Shown: positions 32,214 through 40,281 of the stretch, piece after piece
How positions within the stretch are numbered: the first letter of the stretch is position 1
Layout of the letters: the number at the start of each line of letters is the position of its first letter
DNA from: Nocardioides zeae
GTDB lineage: Bacteria > Actinomycetota > Actinomycetes > Propionibacteriales > Nocardioidaceae
Direction: 5' to 3'
Assembly: GCF_030818655.1 (NCBI RefSeq)
Contig: NZ_JAUTAN010000001.1
Span: 1,054,001 to 1,118,000 of the forward strand
Length of the DNA stretch: 64,000 bases
Notes under the pieces: model-generated
What the model was told of the DNA's origin: nothing
Databases searched by the model: none
The model's input: only the letters and a program-made list of their open reading frames with translations
Made by a program: the position numbers and the translations under genes

Positions 32214-32963
32214 TCAACGCACCAGCGTCTCGACGGGGTCGAGGTAGAAGAGGCACTGGGCCTGGTCCAACGGCCCAACGGTGGCGGTGACTCGGAGAAG
32301 GTCTCCCTCCCCGATGGCCTCGGGGTAGTCACCGGCGAGGTTCAGGTCCGCCAACCCGACGTCCTCGAACTTGAACGCCGGGCCGGCACTGGCGCTGGTC
32401 CCAGCATCACCGGCCGCGACCAGGATGTCGTAGCGGGTGTCGTACGAACCGTGTTTCGTCATGGAGTTGATCGAGGCGTCAAACTCGAGAATGGCGCCGG
32501 CATTTTGAGCGGCGAACGCGCCGATGCTGGGATCGCAATAGTCATTCACCACCAGCAGTGCCGCGAACTCGGGGCTGGTGGCGGCTGTGAGCGGACCAGC
32601 TGCGCTGGGTAGGGAGGTCGGCGTGCTGGGAGGCGAGGTCGTCCCGCTCTGATTGTCCTGGCCGTTGTCAGTAGTGGAGGCAGGCGATGCCGACGACGAC
32701 GGGTTGGTCGTTCCACCGCCGGCTGTGAACGCGACGATGACTCCGATGACCAGTGCCAGCGCAACCAAGCCCGCGCCGCCGGTCGCCACGAGTCGCCATG
32801 GCACCGGCGGCCGGGCGCGTCTAAAAGTCAGGGAGGTGCGAACGACGCCGCGATCCTCGGCGATGAGCTCCCAGCCATCGCCTGCCCACTTCGCCGCGAC
32901 CTTCGACTCGGTGCCGCGAATCGCCTGCACCGTCTTTGACTCGTAGCGCAGGTTGTTGTTCAT
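32214..32963 (-). CDS. DUF4839-like single-pass membrane protein
   Basis: 249 residues from ATG 32963. Residues 1-50 (NLRYESKTVQAIRGTESKVAAKWAGDGWELIAED) look like a small 'DUF4839/DUF4177-type' fold. One transmembrane helix (WRLVATGGAGLVALALVIGVIVAFTAGGG) follows, then a Ser/Thr/Pro-rich linker and an outer domain (EFAALLVVNDYCDPSIG to the end). The DUF4839 label is from memory and moderate. Divergent from the TerD-nuclease gene with a 183-bp gap. Function unknown. Confidence 0.7.
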   Translation of the reverse strand: MNNNLRYESKTVQAIRGTESKVAAKWAGDGWELIAEDRGVVRTSLTFRRARPPVPWRLVATGGAGLVALALVIGVIVAFTAGGGTTNPSSSASPASTTDNGQDNQSGTTSPPSTPTSLPSAAGPLTAATSPEFAALLVVNDYCDPSIGAFAAQNAGAILEFDASINSMTKHGSYDTRYDILVAAGDAGTSASAGPAFKFEDVGLADLNLAGDYPEAIGEGDLLRVTATVGPLDQAQCLFYLDPVETLVR

Positions 32964-33146
32964 CGTGCCCCCAGGCGTCGCAAGCTTGTCGCGCTGAACT
33001 CTAGGGACGTGCTGGACGGCTTGGTTGTCGCTTGCCGCAACTGCTTGCGAGGGGTCGACAGCCCCCGCGAGATACGGGTGTGTCGTGGTCTCGTCGAATT
33101 TCGGAAACGACTCCGCAGCAGCAGCGCCGCGTGCGATCGTCGCCCC

Positions 33147-35225
33147 ATGACCGACGTCACACCCCAACCGCGCGAGCTGCGCAAGGGCGCCAACGTCGCC
33201 ATCAGGGACCTCGGCGGCGAGCTGGGCGGTCTCACCGTGTTCCTCGACAGCCGCGGGCACGATGGCGAGACGATCGACGCCGACGTGAGCGTCCTGCTGC
33301 TCGACGCGTCCGGCAAGGTGCGGTCGAGTGCCGACTTCGTCTTCTACAACCAGCCGATCGCGCTGAACGGCGCCGTGCACCTGCGGGACAAGCTCGTGTC
33401 GGAGCCCGACTCGGACGAAGCCGCGGTCGGATGGTCGTCCGACGTCGTGACGCTCGAGCTCGACGACGTACCCCAGGAGATCGAGCGCATCGTCGTCGCC
33501 GCGAGCCTGGACGCGTCGACCGGCCGTACCTTCGGCGACGCCGCCGGCGTGCGCCTGCGGCTGCAGCGCAGCTCGGATGCTGCCGATCTCCTCGTCTTCG
33601 TCATCGAGGACGTCACGACCGAGAGTGCGCTCGTGTTCGGCGAGTTCTACCGCCGCGACGAGGACTGGAAGATCCGCGCGGTGGGGCGTGGCTACCAGGA
33701 GGGCCTCGCCGCGCTCGTCACCGAGCACGGCGTCGACGTCTCGGAGGAGGCCGAGGAGTCGGAGGAGAGCGAGGCCCCCGCCGTCGTCGAGGAGGCGGGT
33801 GCCAAACCGGCGCCGGCCGCGGACGTGGTCGCCCCTCCGGCGCCGCCGATGCCGGAGGTCGTCGAGGAGGACCCGGGTGCGGCGACACCCGCCACGCCTG
33901 CCAAGCGCTCGGTCTCGGTACGCCGTCCGACGCGGGCGCCGCGCCTCCCGGCCGACTGGAACGCGTCGATCCCGGCCGACGACGGCAACGACTGGCAGGC
34001 CGCGCGTCTCTTCCCCGTGGCGGGGATCGGCAGCGGGGAGGAGCAGGAGCGTCGCGCCACGTCGGCGTTGCTCGCTGTCATGAGCATGGTGCGGGAGTTC
34101 GGTGCCGCGCTCACCGGCCGCTGCGGTGCGCCGCGCGGCACCATCACGACGTACATCGAGGTGCCGTTCGGCCAGGACGAGGAGGCGTACCGCCCCGACG
34201 GCGTCATCCAGGTACGCCGCGGCGCCCGCGAGTGGACCGCGCTGGTCGAGGTGAAGACCTCCACGGGGCGTCTCAACGCGGAGCAGATCGAGAAGTACGT
34301 CGAGATCGCGCGGGCGCGCGGGTACGACGCCGTGATCACCATCAGCAACGAGCTGGCCGGCGGCGATGCCGACCACCCGGTGGCGGTCGACCGACGCAAG
34401 CTGCGGAAGGTGTCGCTGCACCACCTGTCGTGGGACCAGATCCGTGCCGAGGCCGTCCTCGCCGCGCGGCACCGCGGCGTCGCCGATGCCACTCAGGGGA
34501 AGGTGCTGGAGGAGTTCGTCCGGTACATGTCCCACGCGCGGTCCGGGATGGGCGGTCTGGGGGACATGGGGCCGAGCTGGGTGAAGCTGCGGGACGCCGT
34601 GAAGTCGAAGACGGCGCGCGCCTCGGACAAGGCGACGGGGGAGATCAGCGCTCGGTTCGACGAGCTGATCCAGCACCTGGGCCACCACATGACGGGGCTG
34701 CTCGGGGTCGAGGTGCAGTCGCTGGCGCCTCGCGAGGCGCCGGATCACGCGAGCCGCCGGCAGCAGCTTGCCGACTCGGGACTGATGTTCGGTCGGCTGA
34801 AGGTGCCGGGGGCGGTGGACGTACTGGTGGTCGGTGCTGACTTACGCGCGGACAAGGCGAGTGCGGCCATCACGATCGGGGCGCCACGGGGCGACACCCG
34901 GCCGCTGACGCGGGTGAACTGGCTGCTGCGTCAGCTGCCGGAGGAGGCCAAGGACTCCATCCGGATCGAGGCGCACATGGCAGGACCGCGAGCGGTCTCG
35001 ACCGCAGCGTTGCTGGGGAAGGCACGGCAGGACCCGTCGTGCCTCGTGCCGGAGGAGCAGCGCGAGATCAAGGCGTTCACCATCTCGCTCGAGGTGCCGC
35101 TGGGGAGCAAGCGGGCGGCCGGGACCGGGACCTTGATCGGGAGCGTGAAGGGCGCGACGACGACGTTCTACGCCGATGTGGTGCAGCACTTGCGGCCGTG
35201 GGTCGCGAAGGTGGGGGCGTCATAG
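33147..35225 (+). CDS. TerD domain fused to a PD-(D/E)XK nuclease-like domain
   Basis: 692 residues from ATG 33147; GATCGT 6 nt upstream suggests a leaderless mRNA. Residues 1-190 are a TerD domain (LRKGANVAIRDLGG, ADFVFYNQPIALNGAVHL, VVAASLDASTGRTFGDAAGVRLRL), the Ca2+-binding stress module. An acidic then Pro/Ala-rich linker spans 200-280. Residues 300-400 contain RPD351GVI and VE368VK370TSTG, the D...E-x-K set of PD-(D/E)XK nucleases. The last 270 residues are helical, unassigned. TerD systems have been linked to phage and DNA stress; a nuclease effector or repair role is inferred. Confidence 0.78.
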   Translation: MTDVTPQPRELRKGANVAIRDLGGELGGLTVFLDSRGHDGETIDADVSVLLLDASGKVRSSADFVFYNQPIALNGAVHLRDKLVSEPDSDEAAVGWSSDVVTLELDDVPQEIERIVVAASLDASTGRTFGDAAGVRLRLQRSSDAADLLVFVIEDVTTESALVFGEFYRRDEDWKIRAVGRGYQEGLAALVTEHGVDVSEEAEESEESEAPAVVEEAGAKPAPAADVVAPPAPPMPEVVEEDPGAATPATPAKRSVSVRRPTRAPRLPADWNASIPADDGNDWQAARLFPVAGIGSGEEQERRATSALLAVMSMVREFGAALTGRCGAPRGTITTYIEVPFGQDEEAYRPDGVIQVRRGAREWTALVEVKTSTGRLNAEQIEKYVEIARARGYDAVITISNELAGGDADHPVAVDRRKLRKVSLHHLSWDQIRAEAVLAARHRGVADATQGKVLEEFVRYMSHARSGMGGLGDMGPSWVKLRDAVKSKTARASDKATGEISARFDELIQHLGHHMTGLLGVEVQSLAPREAPDHASRRQQLADSGLMFGRLKVPGAVDVLVVGADLRADKASAAITIGAPRGDTRPLTRVNWLLRQLPEEAKDSIRIEAHMAGPRAVSTAALLGKARQDPSCLVPEEQREIKAFTISLEVPLGSKRAAGTGTLIGSVKGATTTFYADVVQHLRPWVAKVGAS

Positions 35226-35258
35226 GCGGCGGCACGATGCGAGTCCGCAGCAGAATCA

Positions 35259-36617
35259 CTAGGAACCCGACCCATCCGGCTGGCACTCGGCCTCCGCACG
35301 CGCCCCACCCCCACGAACAGCCGTCACCAGATCGTTCAAGGAAGTGAACACGGTGGCCGGTCGGCGCAGCGCATTCTGGGCGTCGCGGAGTTGACGCCCG
35401 GTGTGCGCCTCGGCGCACACGTAGTCGGCGTATGCGGCAGCGCTGGACAGGTGGAACATGTCGATCAGGTCGTTTCGACGCCACTTGCTCATGTGATCGA
35501 CGAACCGTCGCACGAAGAGTTCCGACACCAGCCCCGCCATCGGTGAACCCGATAGCAATGTGGCCAACTCGCGATCGCTGAACGACGGGAAGTCTGCGCT
35601 ATTCGTTAACCGTCGGTAAGCAGCCGCGTAGAAGCCGATGTTCTCGTTCCAGTAGCGGCGTCGAGCCGTTGCCCTACGTTTCTCCTTCGGCAAGTTCTCC
35701 TGGCGAATTTGGGACGTGATCCGGGCGTGGTGATCAACCCATGCGGTCAGCGGATGTTTCGGCGTCTGCTCGGGATCTAGCAGCATCGACAAGAGGACGT
35801 TCGGCATCGTCAACATCGCCAGAAACTTGTCCGCGTCGGAGGTTTCGTCGGAGATGCCCAACGTCGTGTCGCTCCCGTACAAGGCCCCCGGTTCGGTCAC
35901 GATCGGGTGGACAACGGGGGCACCCGCCGTCAGTCCGAGGTGAGCCCGGATCGTCAACTCTGCCTCTTGTTTCCGAAGGTCGACCGGGTTCCGGATCTGC
36001 CACCCAGCCGAGAGACGGGCCATCGTCACCCCGACCTCATAACGGCGGTCGCCGTGCAGGCCGGCCGTCTCTAGCAGGTGTCCCATCGACAACGGCATGA
36101 CGACGCCAGCGTCCCGGGCCAGCCGGATCAGGTCGAGTGCGGCACGGCGCTCGTCAGCATTCTCCACCCGGGTCGGGTCGTGCAAAGCGTCCGAGACGGT
36201 TCGCCAGTGATTTCGGTTAAGGTAGACAGACGGTCGCCCGCTGAACGGTGGCGAAGAGTTCGGGTTGAACCCCTCCGTGATGATCACGTCGTCCCGTGTG
36301 GTGATCGACCAAATCCACCACTGCTCCCAGTCGAAGATGGTGCGCGCAATCGGGGATTGCTGCGGTCGGTACTTCGCTTCTAGTTCCTCTTCGACGTCCC
36401 GACCATCCTGCGTAACGATCCGTATCGTCCCATTCTGGAAGTCGATCTGCCAGTACTTGTACACGTCCGCCGAGAGCAGGTACCGGTCTTTCACGGTCTG
36501 CGGGCAATCGCGCAGCTTAACGTCATCGGCGCTCGCCGAGTCCGGGAGCCCGCTGGAGGTCTTGTGAATTGGACTGACCCGACTGATGGTCAAGCGGCAT
36601 GCAGCAGAGCACCGCAT
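35259..36617 (-). CDS. PIN-like domain protein, accessory-island gene
   Basis: 452 residues from ATG 36617; a GTG at 36725 in frame is also possible and no ribosome site decides. The middle (SVYLNRNHWRTVSDALHD, then AGVVMPLSMGHLLETAG) and the end (DMFHLSSAAAYADYVCAEAHTGRQLRDA) resemble PIN-like nucleases with their Y-L-D-x-N start and the Y-A-D near the C terminus. The first acidic position reads N instead of D, so catalysis is uncertain. The composition is less GC-rich than the flanks. PIN-like proteins here would be RNases in a conflict system. Confidence 0.6.
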   Translation of the reverse strand: MRCSAACRLTISRVSPIHKTSSGLPDSASADDVKLRDCPQTVKDRYLLSADVYKYWQIDFQNGTIRIVTQDGRDVEEELEAKYRPQQSPIARTIFDWEQWWIWSITTRDDVIITEGFNPNSSPPFSGRPSVYLNRNHWRTVSDALHDPTRVENADERRAALDLIRLARDAGVVMPLSMGHLLETAGLHGDRRYEVGVTMARLSAGWQIRNPVDLRKQEAELTIRAHLGLTAGAPVVHPIVTEPGALYGSDTTLGISDETSDADKFLAMLTMPNVLLSMLLDPEQTPKHPLTAWVDHHARITSQIRQENLPKEKRRATARRRYWNENIGFYAAAYRRLTNSADFPSFSDRELATLLSGSPMAGLVSELFVRRFVDHMSKWRRNDLIDMFHLSSAAAYADYVCAEAHTGRQLRDAQNALRRPATVFTSLNDLVTAVRGGGARAEAECQPDGSGS

Positions 36618-36806
36618 CCGGGATGCGGCGCTGACCGAAAGGTACCTCGGCGTTGCCGCTGCGGGTGTGGAGGGAGGAACAGCCTTCACCGCCCTTCGCG
36701 GGCACGTCCTGGCCGCACGCGTCACGGTTACGACTCATATCCAGATTGTTCCAACAACTAACGACAATTCGTCGGAACAACGCCCTGAGTCGGCCAACCA
36801 AACACT

Positions 36807-37106
36807 TCACGCAGTGTTCCGCGTCGTCACCAGATACGCCTTGCCGGTGCAGGTGCCCGAACACTTCCCCTGCGCGTTGTGCAGTGCCGCAATCCCCGCC
36901 AAGCGCTCTACAGCTTCGTCTCCGTTGGTGAACGCCTCCGCGTGGACACGGTCGGAACGCTCGTAGCCGATGCGGAACAGGTGCAATACGACGTACGGAC
37001 CGGTACCACGGAAGTCGGTCAGGTCTCTGCCGAATCTACACCGCAGGTACGCGCTCGTTGTTCGGTGTATGCGGTGACAGTGGTGATTCAATGTTCGCGT
37101 CGTCAT
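36807..37106 (-). CDS. Small hypothetical protein
   Basis: 99 residues from ATG 37106, with GAGAGGA about 7 nt upstream, which supports translation. His/Arg-rich N terminus (LNHHCHRIHRTTSAYLRCRFGRD), then DRVHAEAFTNGDEAVERLAGIAALHNAQGKCSGTCTGKAYLV. Three of its cysteines could bind metal. Upstream of the PIN-like gene on the same strand, separated by 189 bp, so co-transcription is possible. No family recognised. Confidence 0.5.
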   Translation of the reverse strand: MTTRTLNHHCHRIHRTTSAYLRCRFGRDLTDFRGTGPYVVLHLFRIGYERSDRVHAEAFTNGDEAVERLAGIAALHNAQGKCSGTCTGKAYLVTTRNTA

Positions 37107-37183
37107 GGCTCATCCTCTCGCCAGTCACGGGCTACCCGCCCCCTAGTTTCGCCGGTCTCAACCCGTCGGGGAGGGCTTGCGGC

Positions 37184-37207
37184 CTAGGGTTCGAGTCGAG
37201 GCCCTAG
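37184..37207. promoter_or_regulatory. Inverted repeat in the TIR gene upstream region
   Basis: CTAGGG (37184-37189) pairs with CCCTAG (37202-37207) around 12 nt, in the 253-bp gap between the small gene at 36807 and the TIR gene. It could be an operator or weak hairpin; the loop contains GGTTCGAGTC-like sequence but no tRNA fits. Confidence 0.35.
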
Positions 37208-37359
37208 CGCTCGCTCGAGTCCTGACGCCAGCCGGTCCGTCTTCGCCGGGACGATGGTCGGCTTGGTCCCAGCTCAACAGTCGGTGATCACTTCATGCCT
37301 CGGTGCGACTGGCACTTGGCTCACCGATCATCTTCGTCGCCGCAACCAGGAGGCAACCA

Positions 37360-37929
37360 ATGACCTATTTTTCCGCAAGTGAGCTCCGGCAACGCGCCGG
37401 TGGACTGACGGCGAGCGCGGCACAGTGGGAACTTTCCCGGCTCTCGAAGGCCGCCGCGGGCAACTTCGACGTCTTCCTGAGCCACAGCTTCCGCGACGCG
37501 ATGCTGATCGTCGGCCTGAAGCGGGTACTTGAAGCCGATGGCCTCAGCGTCTACGTGGACTGGATCGAGGACCCTCAACTGGACAGGACCAAGGTCAATG
37601 CGACCACCGCCGCCCACCTTCGCGAGCGGATGAAAAGGTGCCGGTCGCTTGTCTACGCCACCTCTCAGAACGCATCCACGTCCCGGTGGATGCCATGGGA
37701 ACTTGGATTCTTCGACGGAGTCAACGGTCCCGACCGGGTGGCCATCTGCCCAATCGCCACAGGGACAGGCCGCTACACCGGCGAGGAGTACCTGGGCCTC
37801 TACAAGACACTGGAGAAAGTCCGCGACGCTGGCGTGTTTCGCCCGTTCGTCGTTCGTCCGTCACGTCGGCAGGCAGAGCGCCTGGGGTCCTTCGCGGCGG
37901 GTAAAGGCTTGTTCGTCGGGCTGTCGTAG
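37360..37929 (+). CDS. Standalone TIR-domain protein
   Basis: 189 residues from ATG 37360, chosen over an upstream GTG because AGGAGG lies 7 nt before it. The TIR domain spans residues 34-130: FDVFLSHSFRDAMLIVGLKRVLEADGLSVYVDW, box 2-like EDPQLDR, and the W110-MPW-E114 motif with the putative catalytic Glu of NAD-cleaving TIRs. A short N-terminal helix region precedes it. Bacterial TIR enzymes cleave NAD+ or make cyclic ADP-ribose signals in phage defence. It converges with the HIT-transmembrane gene 37 bp away. No partner gene on its own strand. Confidence 0.83.
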   Translation: MTYFSASELRQRAGGLTASAAQWELSRLSKAAAGNFDVFLSHSFRDAMLIVGLKRVLEADGLSVYVDWIEDPQLDRTKVNATTAAHLRERMKRCRSLVYATSQNASTSRWMPWELGFFDGVNGPDRVAICPIATGTGRYTGEEYLGLYKTLEKVRDAGVFRPFVVRPSRRQAERLGSFAAGKGLFVGLS

Positions 37930-37966
37930 ACGAGGCCGTGCTGAATTGTTCCGCAGACTTCAGGGC

Positions 37967-38827
37967 TCATTGGCAGTGCGCCCACACGGCTATCGCAATC
38001 CCCCCAAGCAGCAGCGGACCGTAGACGGGGGCCACCGCCCATGACCGAAGATCTTCCCAGTCGGGCCAGTAGTTGACCTTCGCTCCTGCGGGCCCGGCGA
38101 GAGCCGGATTCATGGAGAAAGCTGGGATGGCACTCCCGACGGCCACCCTGTCGTAGAGCTTGCGGAAGGCGCGCTCTTGCTTGAGGTAGTTGGCGTCCAA
38201 GACGCCGAAGATGATTACAGCGATGAGGCCCATGACGGCTACCACCCACTGTTGCTTCGTTACTGCGTACCCGTAGGTGAGCGTGACGATCGGCAGCAGC
38301 CAGGTTTTCGCAGAGGAAGAGGCCTGGGACATGCGGGTGACTACAGCCTGGATGAAGGAGAGGTGCTGTCGCCTATCCTCCGGTGAGACGTCGGAGCTTC
38401 CGAAAGGAAGAACCGAGCGGACGAGAGCAAGAGTCTGATCCTGCGCGTCGGGGTCCTCCGCCGCCCTGTCGGGCCAGACGAGCGAGACGTCGTCGTCGCT
38501 CCACCGAGGCACAACGTGGAAGTGCACATGCGGGATGGTTTGCGTCGCGGCCGAGCCCGTCGACTGGATGATGTTGATTCCGTCAGGAGAAACAGCCGAC
38601 CGTACGCCTATGGCCGTACGCCTGACGGCAGATCCGAGCTGCCGGCTCTCTGCGTCAGTGAGGTCAACGTGTTCGGCGACATGCCGATTCGGGATGACCA
38701 AGGTGTGGCCCCGTGTCGCCGGCATGAGCGGGAAGAACGCGGTGACATCCTGGTCTCGGTACAGGACGCGGGCGCTTGAATCTTCGCCCTTTACGATGAT
38801 GCAGAAGGGGCACGGATCGTTGCTCAT
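37967..38827 (-). CDS. HIT-domain protein fused to a multi-pass membrane domain
   Basis: 286 residues from ATG 38827, overlapping the TIR stop by 4 bases (ATGA). Residues 5-110 are a HIT domain: CPFCIIVKGE at the start and the triad H100-V-H102-F-H104-VV. Residues 158-230 form a two-helix membrane unit (TWLLPIVTLTYGYAV, QWVVAVMGLIAVIIFGVLDANYLKQERAFRKLYDRV) of the type that accompanies ThsB-like TIR proteins in other bacteria. A third helix is at 265-283. HIT proteins bind or hydrolyse nucleotides; here it is probably the sensor or regulator of a membrane effector. Confidence 0.82.
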   Translation of the reverse strand: MSNDPCPFCIIVKGEDSSARVLYRDQDVTAFFPLMPATRGHTLVIPNRHVAEHVDLTDAESRQLGSAVRRTAIGVRSAVSPDGINIIQSTGSAATQTIPHVHFHVVPRWSDDDVSLVWPDRAAEDPDAQDQTLALVRSVLPFGSSDVSPEDRRQHLSFIQAVVTRMSQASSSAKTWLLPIVTLTYGYAVTKQQWVVAVMGLIAVIIFGVLDANYLKQERAFRKLYDRVAVGSAIPAFSMNPALAGPAGAKVNYWPDWEDLRSWAVAPVYGPLLLGGIAIAVWAHCQ

Positions 38828-39303
38828 CGTTGAGCCACACCCTGCGAAACCCACTGCTCGATGTTGGCGGCGAGGGCTCGGTAGGTGGCCTGGGAGTCGA
38901 TGCTCCCTTGCCAGTTCTTGACGGTGGGATCGTAGATAGGCACGCCGCGCACCCCGGCGTTGGCGAATGGGTCTCCGCCGATGGTGTCGACCGTCCCCAT
39001 CGATGACAGGCCATGAATCCTGATCCCAACGAGAGGCTTCTTGATCGACCACGCCTTCTGGATCTCGTACTTGACCCAGGGGCGGCCGGCCGTCTCCTTG
39101 CCAATGAGAACCACGACTGCACGCTTGTATGCCATCTCTCCGTCGATCCACTTCTGGATCGCGGGTGTTCCTCCCCGCTGGACCGTCTCCCACTGCTGGG
39201 AGTTCAGGATCGGCTGCCCTTCGAGGGCGTTGATGTGCTTCACGAGCTGCACTCGATGAACGTCGCGGGTGTAATGGAAGCTGTAGAAGACGGTCTTCGC
39301 CAT
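38824..39303 (-). CDS. ThsB-like TIR protein (MTH538/DUF1863 family)
   Basis: 159 residues from ATG 39303. FYSFHYTRDVHRVQLVKHI, WETVQRGGTPAIQKWID, VVVLIGKETAGRPWVKYE80I and GIRIHGL are the conserved blocks of the ThsB/DUF1863 TIR family; E80 is the expected catalytic Glu. In Thoeris defence, ThsB proteins sense phage and make ADP-ribose-derived messengers that switch on a partner effector. Here the partner, the HIT/membrane fusion, is translationally coupled downstream. No SIR2-SLOG (ThsA) or macro-domain gene is nearby. Confidence 0.85.
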   Translation of the reverse strand: MAKTVFYSFHYTRDVHRVQLVKHINALEGQPILNSQQWETVQRGGTPAIQKWIDGEMAYKRAVVVLIGKETAGRPWVKYEIQKAWSIKKPLVGIRIHGLSSMGTVDTIGGDPFANAGVRGVPIYDPTVKNWQGSIDSQATYRALAANIEQWVSQGVAQR

Positions 39304-39751
39304 GGATGAGTCCTGGGGGTTCTGGGGCTGGGATTGCACCTTAGCGACCGCTCCCGACAGTTCTGCCGCAGCGACATGACAAGGCTCGGCAGCCCTTAGC
39401 TGCGACCCCTCACGTCTGTCGGGGGCCGGCAGAGCCCTCAGAGTTGAGTATTCCCCGCTGGAGCCGCTTGTCCTCTTTAGAGCGGAGGCGTCGGGGGACG
39501 AGTTGCTGGTCTGAAGCGCTTCCGGATGTCGCCAGGTACGACCTTGAAGAGTGAGTAGCGGCCACGTCTTTCTGGCGGAGCGGCACACTCGGTCTCCAGC
39601 ACGAATTTGAGGTAAGTGGACGCTTCCCGGTGCAGACGCGGAGGAGGTCGGGCGCCAGGTGGATGCCGCAGGAACGAGCCCGACCGGCCACTTGCCGGAC
39701 AGGCGGCCTCGGGCCCGTGTTGTCTGCAGTCCGCGCGACGCGGTGCTCTGC
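39304..39751. other. Gene-poor stretch at the right edge of the island
   Basis: 448 bp without an intact gene. On the minus strand, between about 39480 and 39640, the frame reads HREASTYLKFVLETECA...RGRYSLFKVVPGDIRKRF, which looks like the end of a real protein whose beginning is lost; the upstream part of that frame is noise. Probably a decayed island gene. The promoter of the TIR/HIT operon should lie at its left end. Confidence 0.4.
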
Positions 39752-40258
39752 TCAGTCGCGAACCCCGGTCCCTGGGGGACGAGCGAGACTGCCGGCGGGC
39801 TCGCTGCGCGACGTCCCTGCTTTCTGTGCGTCCGTCGCCCGATCCCACGTCGACATCACGATCAAGGTCTTCGTCCCCGCCACCAACCCCGTCCTCCGGA
39901 TGGCATTCACGACGCTTTGCAGATGCTCCACGCTCCTCACCCGGAACCGCAGCAACCCATCGGGATCACCGGAGATCGTGAAGAACTGCTGCACCTCGGG
40001 CACCTGCCGCGCGATCTCCTCGATCTCCCGCGTGTCGGTCTGACCCGTCAGCCGGATCTCGGTGAAGGCGTCGATCTCGCCGACCGCGCCGTCGGCCACG
40101 ATCGCCGTGTAGCCCTTGATGACGCCGCTCGCCTCCATCCGTGCGATCCGCCGCGCGACCGGGGCAGCGGACAGTCCCACCCGCTGCGCGATCTCGCTGG
40201 TGGGCATCCGCGCATTGGCGCGGAGCAGGTCGAGGATCTGGCGGTCGAGGTCGTCCAT
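39752..40258 (-). CDS. Lrp/AsnC family transcriptional regulator (BkdR-like)
   Basis: 168 residues from ATG 40258. HTH: LDRQILDLLRANARMPTSEIAQRVGLSAAPVARRIARMEASGVI; then the RAM/AsnC effector domain (DAFTEIRLTGQTDTREIEEIARQVPEVQQFFTISGDPDGLLRFRV). The C terminus carries about 30 extra polar residues after VMSTWDR. Divergent from the branched-chain 2-oxoacid dehydrogenase operon, it is the probable activator/repressor responding to branched-chain amino acids. Confidence 0.88.
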   Translation of the reverse strand: MDDLDRQILDLLRANARMPTSEIAQRVGLSAAPVARRIARMEASGVIKGYTAIVADGAVGEIDAFTEIRLTGQTDTREIEEIARQVPEVQQFFTISGDPDGLLRFRVRSVEHLQSVVNAIRRTGLVAGTKTLIVMSTWDRATDAQKAGTSRSEPAGSLARPPGTGVRD

Positions 40259-40281
40259 GGCAGCAGCTCGCTTCCCAGTAG

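Noticed and set aside
37181..37210. tRNA or tRNA-derived attachment site
   Set aside because: GGTTCGAGTC resembles a T-arm, but the stem bases do not pair and no acceptor, D or anticodon arm is present.
37967..39303. Standard type I or II Thoeris
   Set aside because: The TIR fits ThsB, but no SIR2-SLOG or macro-transmembrane ThsA is present; the partner has a HIT domain instead.
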